DNA of 64,000 nt from Methylomonas sp. ZR1 (GTDB taxonomy: Bacteria; Pseudomonadota; Gammaproteobacteria; Methylococcales; Methylomonadaceae), in the NCBI RefSeq assembly GCF_013141865.1, contig NZ_RCST01000001.1, positions 3,782,001 through 3,846,000 of the forward strand, given 5' to 3'. Both the position numbers and the translations under genes were made by a program. The notes under the pieces were generated by a model. It worked only from the letters and a program-made list of their open reading frames with translations, was not told the DNA's origin and did not search any database. Below, one piece after another: positions 10,287 through 18,269 of this stretch. Numbering within the stretch: the stretch's first letter is position 1; each line of letters begins with the position of its first letter.

Positions 10287-11702
10287 ATGAGCTACAACCT
10301 GATCTGGTTCAAGCGCGATCTGCGGGTACACGACCATGCACCGCTGCTTTACGCCAGCCGCAAGGCGCCGGTGCTGTGTTTGTTCATCATCGAACCCAGC
10401 TTGTGGGCGGCCGACGACGTTGCCACGCAACACTACCAATTTTTACGCGAAAGCCTGCTTGATTTGGAACTTGCCTTGCGCAAACGCGGCGGCGGCTTAC
10501 GTATCGAAGTGGGCGGAGCAGTGCCGGTTTTGCAGCGGCTCTGGCAGGAAGCGCCCTTTCTGGCGATGTATTCGCACCAGGAAACCGGCAACTGGCTGAG
10601 CTTTCAGCGCGACTTGGCCGTGCAACGCTGGTGCCGGGAACACGGCTTGCCTTGGCACGAGTTTGCACAATTTGGTGTGGTACGCCGGTTGCGTGATCGC
10701 GATGCGTGGAAAGCACATTGGGACGCACTGATGGCCGAACCCTGCCTGGAACCTCCCGCTTGCGATTGGATAGCAGCCCCTAAACTGGCGATCTTGCCCG
10801 AGCCGCAAACCCTGGGCTTAATCCATCCCGACCCGCCGCAGCGCCAAAGAGGCGGCCGCCGCCAAGGCATCGAAACCTTGCGTGACTTTCTGTTCGACCG
10901 TTGCGGTGCTTACCGAGGCGGCATCTCCTCGCCCTTGTCCGCACCGACGGCCTGTTCGCGCCTTTCTGCTTATTTGGCCTTCGGCTGTTTGAGTTTACGG
11001 GAGGTCGTGCAAGCCACCCGCCGCCAGTTGGCTGCTTTACCGCGCGGCGATGCCCGTCGTGCCGGTTTGACGGCCTTCGTCAGCCGCTTGTACTGGCATT
11101 GCCATTTCATGCAAAAGCTGGAAAGCGAACCGGAACTGGAGTTTACCAATCTGCATCGCGGCTATGACGGCTTGCGCGAAGCGGACTGGAATCCGGCGCA
11201 TTTTCAGGCCTTAAGCGCAGGCCAAACGGGTTGGCCGCTGGTCGATGCCTGTGTGGCGATGTTGCAGCAAACCGGCTGGCTGAATTTCCGCATGCGGGCG
11301 ATGCTGGTATCGGTAGCCAGTTATCCTTTGTGGCTGCATTGGCAACCGGTTGGCGCTTGGCTGGCCCAACAATTTCTGGATTACGAACCCGGCATCCACT
11401 GGAGCCAAATGCAAATGCAGGCCGGCACCACCGGCATTAACACCACGCGGGTGTATAACCCGATCAAACAGGCCCGCGACCATGATCCACACGGTCATTT
11501 TGTCAGACATTGGCTGCCGGCCTTACGCCGCGTGCCCAATGAATGGCTGTTCGAACCGTGGCGCATGCCGCTGAAACTGCAACAACAACGCGGCACGAGG
11601 GTCGGATCGGAGTGGATATTGCCGAACCGCTGGTCGAACTGGAATCGGCTACCCGGCAGGCGAAAGCCCGGCTTTACGAAGTACGTGGCCGCGCCGACGT
11701 GA
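10287..11702 (+). CDS. FAD-dependent deoxyribodipyrimidine photolyase/cryptochrome family protein, C-terminus frameshifted
   Basis: A photolyase-type flavoprotein that would repair UV-induced pyrimidine dimers with light. The N-terminal alpha/beta domain opens [19 protein letters not shown]. The FAD-binding helical domain has [35 protein letters not shown] and [18 protein letters not shown]. After about residue 430 the frame gives a run that does not fit the family ([17 protein letters not shown]). The family-like tail continues in the -1 frame (11603-11815) and overlaps the next gene. The protein as read therefore has a replaced C-terminus. Sequencing error and true mutation cannot be told apart here. 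Confidence 0.9.
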   Translation: MSYNLIWFKRDLRVHDHAPLLYASRKAPVLCLFIIEPSLWAADDVATQHYQFLRESLLDLELALRKRGGGLRIEVGGAVPVLQRLWQEAPFLAMYSHQETGNWLSFQRDLAVQRWCREHGLPWHEFAQFGVVRRLRDRDAWKAHWDALMAEPCLEPPACDWIAAPKLAILPEPQTLGLIHPDPPQRQRGGRRQGIETLRDFLFDRCGAYRGGISSPLSAPTACSRLSAYLAFGCLSLREVVQATRRQLAALPRGDARRAGLTAFVSRLYWHCHFMQKLESEPELEFTNLHRGYDGLREADWNPAHFQALSAGQTGWPLVDACVAMLQQTGWLNFRMRAMLVSVASYPLWLHWQPVGAWLAQQFLDYEPGIHWSQMQMQAGTTGINTTRVYNPIKQARDHDPHGHFVRHWLPALRRVPNEWLFEPWRMPLKLQQQRGTRVGSEWILPNRWSNWNRLPGRRKPGFTKYVAAPT

Positions 11703-11815
11703 AAGCCGCCAAGGCTGCTATCGGCGAGAAACACGGCTCGCGAAAGCAATCCACCCGCCGCCGACCAACCCAAGCCGCAGCCGGCGACTGGGTACAAACC
11801 CAGCTGGATTTTTAA
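11603..11815 (+). pseudogene. Displaced C-terminal part of the photolyase, -1 frame
   Basis: From about 11603 the frame one base back reads [19 protein letters not shown], then [18 protein letters not shown], and ends in VQTQLDF at a TAA (11813-11815) that overlaps the ATG of the DUF2256 gene. Photolyases of this class usually end with a similar stretch (a proline-containing EPLV or APLV motif, then an R/K-rich helix). The tight junction to the next gene supports this as the original end. Fourteen bases (11589-11602) separate the last shared codon from the new frame, so one base is missing or two are extra. Confidence 0.8.
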
Positions 11816-11964
11816 TGCACCAAAAAGCCTTGCTGCCTGCCAAGCTCTGTGCCGTCTGCGGTCGACCCTTCGTGTGGCGTAAAAAATGGGCCCGAGACTG
11901 GGAGGCGGTGAAATATTGCTCAGAGCGTTGCCGCCGGCAACGCGGCACGACCAAGATCGCATGA
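11815..11964 (+). CDS. DUF2256 small zinc-finger-like protein
   Basis: A 49-residue protein starting [19 protein letters not shown] and continuing with [10 protein letters not shown] and [12 protein letters not shown]. Two CxxC-type pairs (CAVC and CSERC) and the W-R-K-K-W block are the hallmark of DUF2256, which probably binds zinc. Its ATG overlaps the end of the displaced photolyase tail (TAATG), and its TGA overlaps the next ATG (ATGA). It is therefore translationally coupled on both sides inside the photolyase operon. Its molecular role is unknown. Confidence 0.9.
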   Translation: MHQKALLPAKLCAVCGRPFVWRKKWARDWEAVKYCSERCRRQRGTTKIA

Positions 11965-13490
11965 CCACCTTGCGGCTCATTCTGGGCGACCAATTAAATC
12001 CGCTGCACAGCTGGTTTGCGCAAACCGATGACGAAACAGTTTATACGCTGATGGAAATCCGCCAGGAAACCGATTACGTCTTGCACCATGCACAAAAAAT
12101 CATCGGTATTTTCGCGGCAATGCGCGATTTTGCTCAGCATTTGTCGGTCCAAGGCCATCGCTTGCACTACCTGCCAATTGACGATAGCGGCAACCGGCAG
12201 TCGCTGACCGCTAATTTGGATGTGTTGATTACGCAGTATCGGGTTCAGCATTTTGAATACCAGCTTCCCGACGAATGGCGTTTGGATCAACAATTACGCA
12301 CCTATTGCCAACAGTTGGCCATCAGCAACCGAGCCTGCGACAGTGAGCATTTCTATAGCCAGCGCGAGGAAGCCGCAGAGCTGTTTGGGTCTCGGCCGCA
12401 TTGGCTGATGGAAATGTTCTATCGGCGCATGCGCGTCAAACACCGGGTGTTATTGGCAGACAATCAGCGCCCGGCCGGCGGGCAATGGAATTACGATCAC
12501 GACAACCGCAAAGCCTGGCCCGGCACGCCGGTGGTGGCCGCTGACACTCGGCCCCGTCACGACCATAGCGCGATTTGGCAAAGCATCGTCGCGGCGGGCG
12601 TGAACAGTTTCGGCGCAGCGGACGCCGAGGATTTCCGCTGGCCGCTGAATCGCAACGAAGCCTTGCAGCAACTCGAAGCCTTTATCGCCGAAGGCTTGCC
12701 GCAGTTCGGCGATTTTCAGGATGCGATGAGCCGGCGCAGTTGGCGGCTGTTTCATTCGCTGCTGTCGTTTGCGCTGAACACCAAAATGCTCAATCCGCGT
12801 GAAGTGGTCGAACGCTCCGAACAGGCTTATCGCCAAGGCCATGCGCCACTGGCGGCGGCGGAAGGCTTCATCCGGCAGATTCTCGGTTGGCGCGAATATG
12901 TGCGCGGCGTGTATTGGGCAAAGATGCCGGACTATGCCGCGCACAACTATTTCGGCCATGACAGACCTTTACCCGCCTGGTTCTGGACCGGCGAAACCCG
13001 GATGAATTGTCTGGCAGCAGCCATCGGCCAATCGCTGCAATATGCTTACGCACACCACATCCAGCGGCTAATGGTGATCGGCAATTTCGCCCTGCTGGCA
13101 GGCCTGGCACCGGAAGCCGTGCATCGTTGGTATCTGGGCGTGTATATCGACGCCTTTGAATGGGTGGAATTGCCCAACACGCTGGGCATGAGCCAGTTTG
13201 CCGATGGCGGCTTACTGGCCACCAAACCTTATGTATCCAGCGCCGCGTACATCGACCGGATGAGCGATTATTGCAAGGGCTGCCACTACGACAAAAAAGC
13301 CCGCACTGGCGAGCGAGCCTGTCCATTCAATGCGCTGTACTGGGATTTTTTTATCCGCCATCGCGACAAGCTAAGCCGCAATCCGCGCCTGAGTATGGTC
13401 TATCGCAATCTGGACCGGTTTGCGGCTGCAGAGCTTGAGGCGATAGCCCGGCGTGCGGAAACAGTGTTAGCGGATTTGGAAAGGCTTTGA
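11961..13490 (+). CDS. Iron-sulfur bacterial photolyase/cryptochrome (PhrB-like, FeS-BCP)
   Basis: A 509-residue member of the (6-4) photolyase/FeS-BCP class. It starts at 11961 ([19 protein letters not shown]), where ATG overlaps the DUF2256 stop; the open frame extends upstream but would run through that gene. Four cysteines are placed as the cluster ligands of Agrobacterium PhrB: one in [10 protein letters not shown], then CKGC and ACPFN, with spacings 88, 3 and 13 that match C350, C438, C441 and C454. It should bind FAD and a [4Fe-4S] cluster and repair (6-4) photoproducts or sense blue light. It is the last gene of the operon. Confidence 0.94.
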   Translation: MTTLRLILGDQLNPLHSWFAQTDDETVYTLMEIRQETDYVLHHAQKIIGIFAAMRDFAQHLSVQGHRLHYLPIDDSGNRQSLTANLDVLITQYRVQHFEYQLPDEWRLDQQLRTYCQQLAISNRACDSEHFYSQREEAAELFGSRPHWLMEMFYRRMRVKHRVLLADNQRPAGGQWNYDHDNRKAWPGTPVVAADTRPRHDHSAIWQSIVAAGVNSFGAADAEDFRWPLNRNEALQQLEAFIAEGLPQFGDFQDAMSRRSWRLFHSLLSFALNTKMLNPREVVERSEQAYRQGHAPLAAAEGFIRQILGWREYVRGVYWAKMPDYAAHNYFGHDRPLPAWFWTGETRMNCLAAAIGQSLQYAYAHHIQRLMVIGNFALLAGLAPEAVHRWYLGVYIDAFEWVELPNTLGMSQFADGGLLATKPYVSSAAYIDRMSDYCKGCHYDKKARTGERACPFNALYWDFFIRHRDKLSRNPRLSMVYRNLDRFAAAELEAIARRAETVLADLERL

Positions 13491-13555
13491 AAACAAAGAC
13501 TATACCCGATTGCCGCCGCTCGGTGATTCATCGCTATAGGCGTGATATAAACTCT

Positions 13556-13576
13556 CCTTCTCCCTCCGGGAGAAGG
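13556..13576. repeat. Perfect 9-bp inverted repeat (intergenic palindrome)
   Basis: CCTTCTCCC (13556-13564) and GGGAGAAGG (13568-13576) flank a TCC loop, about 65 bases after the FeS photolyase stop. The motif with its following GCTAGGATGAGGGGA resembles a short palindrome scattered in many proteobacterial genomes. There is no T run, so it is a weak terminator at best; an RNA stability element is possible. Confidence 0.6.
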
Positions 13577-13671
13577 CTAGGATGAGGGGAAAACCATCAA
13601 TGATCGTTCGAATTCGCTGCGTTGATTAAACCTGCCGGATACTGTTTTTGTAAACTTAGCGAATACTTGGA

Positions 13672-14247
13672 ATGATGAATTTAACAATTAAACCGGCCAA
13701 TCCTCAGGGAAAGGGAGCTGTTGCTGTATTGGACAGTTTGCAGCAAGCCAAAAAGCAGCTGATTGCCCCCGCCAAAAACATTCAGCAAATCAGCAGCGAT
13801 TTATTTACCTCTCTGTTTGTTCTCAATAGCCAAATTCGGTTTAAACCGACCACGGGACAAGCATATTGGCTGTATTTTAAAGATGAGCAATGTCGCCTAT
13901 CGTTGATTGCCCCGGAACAATGGCTGTCAAGCCAGTCCGGCCGATTCATAGGCACTTGCGAATTACAGCCGGATTTAACCTGGACTTTGGCCTTATCCGA
14001 GGCTTGCGCCAATGACGGTGCGTTTATCCAAGAGATTGCGGATCAGCGCCGGCAACTGGAACAGACACTGCAACAAGCCGAAAAAATCGACGATGTATTG
14101 CCGGTCTATATGGAAACCCTGCCTTACTATTCCCGAGTACTTGCCGCGACGCTGGCCTATTCGCTGAAGCAATCCATGCAAAAATCGGGTATTTTGGGCT
14201 TGAGTTTTCGGCAAGCGGAAAAGTTACTGATAAGCCGTATCGATTAA
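13672..14247 (+). CDS. DUF2452 family protein
   Basis: A 191-residue protein. The N-terminus NPQGKGAVAVLDSLQQ and the core GQAYWLYFKDEQCRLSLI, then APEQW and ELQPDLTWT, match DUF2452. That family also includes human C1orf50, which keeps the same pattern (YYLY, S-I-I-S-P-K-E-W, then L-x-x-D-L-S-W). The middle is rich in Gln and Lys and probably helical. There is no signal peptide or catalytic motif. Its function is unknown. The gene stands alone, convergent with the STAS/GHKL cassette that follows. Confidence 0.75.
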   Translation: MMNLTIKPANPQGKGAVAVLDSLQQAKKQLIAPAKNIQQISSDLFTSLFVLNSQIRFKPTTGQAYWLYFKDEQCRLSLIAPEQWLSSQSGRFIGTCELQPDLTWTLALSEACANDGAFIQEIADQRRQLEQTLQQAEKIDDVLPVYMETLPYYSRVLAATLAYSLKQSMQKSGILGLSFRQAEKLLISRID

Positions 14248-14405
14248 ATAATCTCGCAGACGATTCGATCAAAAGATCGTTGATTTTGAGAAGTTAAAGT
14301 GGTAAGCGACCCGTTAAGTTAGCTTTATGAATGACAACATTTGAACTCATAACCGCCCGTCAGCGAAGTTAGAAAGATGCAATTCTCACCTCAGCGCCAA
14401 TTATG

Positions 14406-14873
14406 TTAATGAAATCTCCGAGAAAAGCCGTATTCAATATCATCAATCAATTCGTTTATAGTTCGATAAATTCTATCCAAAACAGGACTGTCTTCTGAAA
14501 GACATTTATGGCTGCTTTTATCAAAGTTTTTTAGAGTAATTGAACGACGAAGGCTCTTAGTTGCCTCACCGAGATCTTCGTCAGATAAAACCTTAAGCCG
14601 GGAAATTATCTGCGACAATCGTTGTATTTCACGAACAATATCTTTCGACTTGCTAGAATCAAATTCAGAGCAGTGAAATGTAATAGCGGTCTGTTCCAAT
14701 TTCTCCAAACGCTCTTTTAATTCTTCTATAGTAGAGCGAGTTTCCTTACGCAGTTCGCGATGATTGTTTTGCCTATTGACAATGAACCAACCGCATATAA
14801 CAGTAAGCCAAGTAATAGTTTGAAATATGCCATTTATGACGGGAATGTACCACCAAGGTTGTTGTTCAGCCAT
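14406..14873 (-). CDS. Membrane-anchored coiled-coil protein of the STAS/GHKL cassette
   Basis: A 155-residue protein with one N-terminal membrane helix (about residues 10-32, INGIFQTITWLTVICGWFIV). A charged coiled coil follows (about 36-66, RKETRSTIEELKERLEKLEQ), and the rest is helical. It is the last of three co-oriented genes, 17 bp after the DUF4325 gene, in the same AT-rich stretch. No family was recognised. From its layout it could be the membrane output or anchor of the cassette, but that is inference from gene order. Confidence 0.7.
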   Translation of the reverse strand: MAEQQPWWYIPVINGIFQTITWLTVICGWFIVNRQNNHRELRKETRSTIEELKERLEKLEQTAITFHCSEFDSSKSKDIVREIQRLSQIISRLKVLSDEDLGEATKSLRRSITLKNFDKSSHKCLSEDSPVLDRIYRTINELIDDIEYGFSRRFH

Positions 14874-14890
14874 GGATCTTATTCCCCTCT

Positions 14891-15211
14891 TTAATCAGTT
14901 GCGCCATCTGAACCATGGGTAATATATTCGTTCACTTCTTCGACGATACTGGGATCTGACGAATGAAGTTCGAAAGCCGATTGGACTTGGTCTTCCGTAT
15001 AACCCTGTCTGACTAATCCACCAAAGGCCTCTTCCAAAAATGAAGAGCCATACCCTCTGGTACCATCCATTTCAATGATGGCCTTTTCTCCATCTTTTAA
15101 AATAGGAATCAACCACTCATCTCTAAACCGGGCACCACTAAAAGGCCCATCTTCTGGAACCCTTCCGGCTGGATATCGAGAAAATTGTATTGCTATGTTA
15201 ATCGTTCGCAT
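14891..15211 (-). CDS. STAS-like DUF4325 protein
   Basis: A 106-residue protein starting MRTINIAIQFSRYPAGR at 15211; the longer frame to 15253 would overlap the ATPase gene and lacks a ribosome site. It has the DUF4325 pattern: an N-terminal strand with F-S-x-x-P-A-G-R, the middle strand EKAIIEMDGTRGYGSSF, and then LEEAFGGLVRQGY, where S-S-F-L-E-E-A-F-G-G is the usual signature. STAS folds often act as partners of GHKL ATPases, as in anti-sigma/anti-anti-sigma pairs. The gene directly upstream encodes such an ATPase, which makes an interaction likely. Confidence 0.82.
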   Translation of the reverse strand: MRTINIAIQFSRYPAGRVPEDGPFSGARFRDEWLIPILKDGEKAIIEMDGTRGYGSSFLEEAFGGLVRQGYTEDQVQSAFELHSSDPSIVEEVNEYITHGSDGATD

Positions 15212-15221
15212 AATGATTACC

Positions 15222-16265
15222 TTACAATTTGGTAATTGGTATTTGCCAAGCAATTAGCGTACCCAAAATTGAATCTTTATAATTTTGTTGAAACTCAAGG
15301 CCTGACTGGTAACGATAACACCCACGGTTACTGAGAACAGTGAGAATCCCTTTTTCTGATGCGCTGATAACCTCAAGTAACTGTTTAAGTCCTTTACCAC
15401 GGTAGCTTTTTCCTGTTCGAGACTTACTATCCGCTATTGCTTCTAAAATGGCTTGACCATCCGTAACTTGTCCAAACATAGTCATAAGTTTTTGCCAAAG
15501 ATGAGGTTTCTTTATCGGTAAAGTAGCGGGTATGCCAATTCCCAAATCACAAAACACAACAGTTAACATGTCATCTTTTTCTTGAGAAAACATCCACCAA
15601 TCTGTTGGCTCATCGAAAATATGCAGCCCGTCTTGACGGGGTTCAATATAAGCATGTTGCCTACTATTTGTCATGGCCTCTGTAAGGCCATGGTAAAAAC
15701 CTTTTGCAATTCCATCGGTCAATTTTCCGTCATAATGCTGCAAAATAGTGTCGTATTCTTCACCAAGAACCTTATTTCCCCAGGCAAACCTCCAATGCAC
15801 CACGTCACCGTCAGTAGGAATTACTCGTTTTCTACATTTCAGCAGTTCTAGAACACCGATTTGCTCCAGAACCTGCCAAGCTTTTGTGTTTCTCGGTGGT
15901 AAACAGCGAATTGGAATTTTATTATTCGTCAACCTAATGATACGTCGTAGCTCGGCTACGAACAACAATGTACCGCCGGTAGACATCGTTTTTGTAGACG
16001 AAAAGTCGATCAACACTGGTTGATGTTTCAACAATACAAACGATCTCAATTCGCGTAAAAAGGCGAGGAAAATTGTACGGATTGCTGGTTCGAAAATATT
16101 GAACGCGGCAGGAGCAACTAGCCTTTGTGCAGAAAGAGGTATTTTCGTGGGAAAAAGTCTACGAATCGATTCGTTTTTTCGTTTTGCTCTACGTCTTTTC
16201 CGCTTCAAAATAAGCTGATGATAGCGTCGAATGAATCGGTACCGCTCCTTGGATAATTTCTTCAT
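15222..16265 (-). CDS. STAS-domain/GHKL ATPase fusion without kinase phospho-acceptor domain
   Basis: A 347-residue protein. A very basic N-terminus (KRKRRRAKRK) is followed by a STAS-like domain (about residues 75-145, PVLIDFSSTKTMSTGGTLLF). The second half is a GHKL ATP-binding domain: N box GLTEAMTNSRQHAY, G1 box VFCDLGIGIPATLP, and G2 box SYRGKGLKQLLEVI. There is no His-containing dimerisation domain, receiver or sensor, so it is closer to anti-sigma-type ATPases than to sensor kinases. It heads a three-gene AT-rich operon, ten bases before the DUF4325 gene. No clear ribosome site precedes its ATG. Confidence 0.85.
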   Translation of the reverse strand: MKKLSKERYRFIRRYHQLILKRKRRRAKRKNESIRRLFPTKIPLSAQRLVAPAAFNIFEPAIRTIFLAFLRELRSFVLLKHQPVLIDFSSTKTMSTGGTLLFVAELRRIIRLTNNKIPIRCLPPRNTKAWQVLEQIGVLELLKCRKRVIPTDGDVVHWRFAWGNKVLGEEYDTILQHYDGKLTDGIAKGFYHGLTEAMTNSRQHAYIEPRQDGLHIFDEPTDWWMFSQEKDDMLTVVFCDLGIGIPATLPIKKPHLWQKLMTMFGQVTDGQAILEAIADSKSRTGKSYRGKGLKQLLEVISASEKGILTVLSNRGCYRYQSGLEFQQNYKDSILGTLIAWQIPITKL

Positions 16266-16662
16266 ACATAGATCAGCCAGCGATGAGTTGGGTTTTGATA
16301 TTTCTATTCTAACAGTTCGTGACTCAATACTATCAACCCGTTAACTGAAGTTGGTGTCCTTTAAGACCGCTTGATCCATACAGAGCAAGTAGATACTGTT
16401 ATCCAAGACCAACTCCGGCCGTGCAGTCATAAACGCTATCAGCGTGGCTACCCATTCCACGGCGGGCACTGAAGCCAAAGCACGATGTTGAGCAAATGGG
16501 CAACAGCCCCCACACCCCCGGAAAACTCACCCCTCGGACCGCACCTAACAGCAAGTCGCATTATTGATTTAGCGCTTCTGTCAGCCGCACGTTTTGGATA
16601 GCAATTGAGGCTAGGCGGGGCCGCCATGCTCGGTCGAAGACGGCCCACTTGCCCAATTCACC
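16266..16662. other. Intergenic region between MerR gene and the STAS/GHKL cassette
   Basis: About 400 bases. On the minus strand, a frame from about 16510 to a TAA at 16341-16343 reads HRALASVPAVEWVATLIAFM, then TARPELVLDNSIYLLCMDQ. It looks like a gene tail, but it has no start and a stop just upstream. I take it as a possible gene remnant of unknown family. The rest shows nothing clear. A promoter for the cassette should lie near 16266-16340, which is AT-rich. Confidence 0.35.
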
Positions 16663-17715
16663 TTAGGCTCCGCCGCTGCCCTGCAATGGCGACCGGTGCA
16701 ATTCCGCCATCGACTCAAACACGTAAGCCAATAGCGGCTGGTCGATAAACGTGCCAAAGAACAGATAAGGTTCGGCCTGGTTGGCGGCGCGAATTTTGGC
16801 GTGGGTTTCCGGGTTGTCGCCTGCGTAGGCGCGGAACAATTCCAGCCAGGTCCGCGCCAGTTTCTGCATGCGCGGATCGTTCGGCGGCGTGCCGTCTTCC
16901 CTATGTTGACGTATCGCGGCGATCAGCGGCGGCCACTCGTCGGCGCGCTTACCGTAGTTTTCGCGCATAAAGCTGAATTCATCGGCGGCGAGGTATTTCT
17001 CGTAGATCGTCAATTTGGTCTCGATGAATGCACTTTGGATGTAAGCAACAAGCTCCGGCGTCACGCCGGTTTTAGCTTGCATCGTCGGCTCGCCGACCAT
17101 CATGGCGTTGAGTTTGACGAGTAGCCGAGGATCGCCTTGGGTGTCGAGTTCCAGCATGCTGATCCATTGCCTTGCCAATTCCTGGGCCTCGGCACTCTCC
17201 GGCGCAAACCCGGCTTGCATCGCCTCGTGCACCGCTTGAACCAGTGCCGCCCATTCGCCGGCGGTAGAGGTCTCGTCTATATCCAGTAGCGGCAAGCGCT
17301 TTAAGTCGTTGGTGGAAAAATATTTATCGTACATGGTCATCATCTCCAAAGTGGTTAGCCAATCGGCAAGCTCCGGCTCTTCTCCGCGGGTCAATTGCAG
17401 TCGCAAACCGGACAAGCGGTCGCGCAAGGCTTGGCTTTGCGCAATCTGCTGGTCCAAGGCTTCAATCTGCCGCTCGACGATAGTCGCGAGATTCAGTCCG
17501 GAGTTTGCCAAAATGTCTCCGATGTCGGCCAACGACAAACCAAACCGCCGTAAGGCTTGAATTTGATGCAATCTGGAAATGTCCGCCCGGTTATACAGCC
17601 GGTAGCCGCTATCGGAACGCGCGGAAGGCTTAAGCAAACCGATGCTGTCATAGTGGTGCAAAGTACGGACCGTCAGTCCGCAGCGTTTGGCAAGATCGCC
17701 CACTTTAAGCAACAT
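16663..17715 (-). CDS. MerR-family regulator with two TipAS-like effector repeats
   Basis: A 350-residue regulator. Residues 3-70 are a MerR winged helix (KVGDLAKRCGLTVRTLHHYD, then GLLKPSARSDSGYRLY), followed by a coiled-coil dimer helix (about 75-112). The C-terminal part holds two related segments, about 126-208 (MYDKYF, then GEWAALVQAVHEAMQAG, ELARQW) and 235-312 (IYEKYL, then DEWPPLIAAIRQHREDG, KLARTW). Each resembles the TipAS drug-recognition fold. MerR/TipA proteins bind elongated promoter spacers and activate when ligand binds. No target gene is adjacent in the same operon, so the ligand is unknown. Confidence 0.82.
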   Translation of the reverse strand: MLLKVGDLAKRCGLTVRTLHHYDSIGLLKPSARSDSGYRLYNRADISRLHQIQALRRFGLSLADIGDILANSGLNLATIVERQIEALDQQIAQSQALRDRLSGLRLQLTRGEEPELADWLTTLEMMTMYDKYFSTNDLKRLPLLDIDETSTAGEWAALVQAVHEAMQAGFAPESAEAQELARQWISMLELDTQGDPRLLVKLNAMMVGEPTMQAKTGVTPELVAYIQSAFIETKLTIYEKYLAADEFSFMRENYGKRADEWPPLIAAIRQHREDGTPPNDPRMQKLARTWLELFRAYAGDNPETHAKIRAANQAEPYLFFGTFIDQPLLAYVFESMAELHRSPLQGSGGA

Positions 17716-17774
17716 GGTTAAGATAAATAGATTGGAACTGGGTTATTAAACTGTTGATGGCCGCGTCCTGGGCC

Positions 17775-18179
17775 TCAAGCCATCACATCCAGTTTCGGCG
17801 GCAAGGCCATGCCGTCGAGACGTTTAACGTTGCTCAACACTTTTTCCAGAAAAGCGGTGTCTTCGTGACGGCTTTTCTGAAATTCGATCTGCGCTTCGAT
17901 CTGGCCCAAATAATCCACCTTCACGTCGCCGGCATCCCCTGCGCCAGACGAGTTGATGGTGGCGGTGGGAATATAAGGCACGACATCCAGCAAACCGTCC
18001 ACGCCGGATTTGATCAAGGCGTTGATTTCATTGAGCGAGACCCGGCGCATATCGACGGTCCGCGGCGCTTGGCTTTGATCGGCTACCTCGGCGGCTTTAG
18101 CGATTGCCGGCGACGGCAAAGTTTTTCCGCTGACTGCGCGGCTAGCGGCAAGGTTGGGTCCTATGTTCGAAATATTCAT
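17775..18179 (-). CDS. Conserved hypothetical protein, flagellar-accessory-like size
   Basis: A 134-residue protein starting MNISNIGPNLAASRAVSG, with a good AGGAG site before the ATG. It has no signal peptide; the first 50 residues are of low complexity (Ala, Ser, Pro). The second half contains VSLNEINALIKSGVDGLLDV and a helix, IEAQIEFQKSRHEDTAFLEKV. No domain was recognised. It lies downstream of the kinase 18270-20087 on the same strand but beyond its terminator, so it is probably a separate unit. Confidence 0.6.
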   Translation of the reverse strand: MNISNIGPNLAASRAVSGKTLPSPAIAKAAEVADQSQAPRTVDMRRVSLNEINALIKSGVDGLLDVVPYIPTATINSSGAGDAGDVKVDYLGQIEAQIEFQKSRHEDTAFLEKVLSNVKRLDGMALPPKLDVMA

Positions 18180-18221
18180 CGTAAACTCCTGGTTTTAGGG
18201 TGTGTGTCCATCGCATACAGC

Positions 18222-18268
18222 AAAATAGACGCCATTTGTTGAGGCTAGGGATTGTCGAATTGGCGTCT
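18222..18268 (-). terminator. Terminator-like hairpin after hybrid kinase gene
   Basis: AGACGCCA (18227-18234) pairs with TGGCGTCT (18261-18268). Read on the minus strand the stem starts just after the kinase stop and is followed by ATTTTGC. The loop is long (26 bases), so strength is uncertain. Confidence 0.45.
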
Positions 18269-18269
18269 T

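Noticed and set aside
11589..11603. Programmed -1 frameshifting in the photolyase
   Set aside because: No slippery heptamer or downstream stimulatory structure; a simple indel explains the pattern better.
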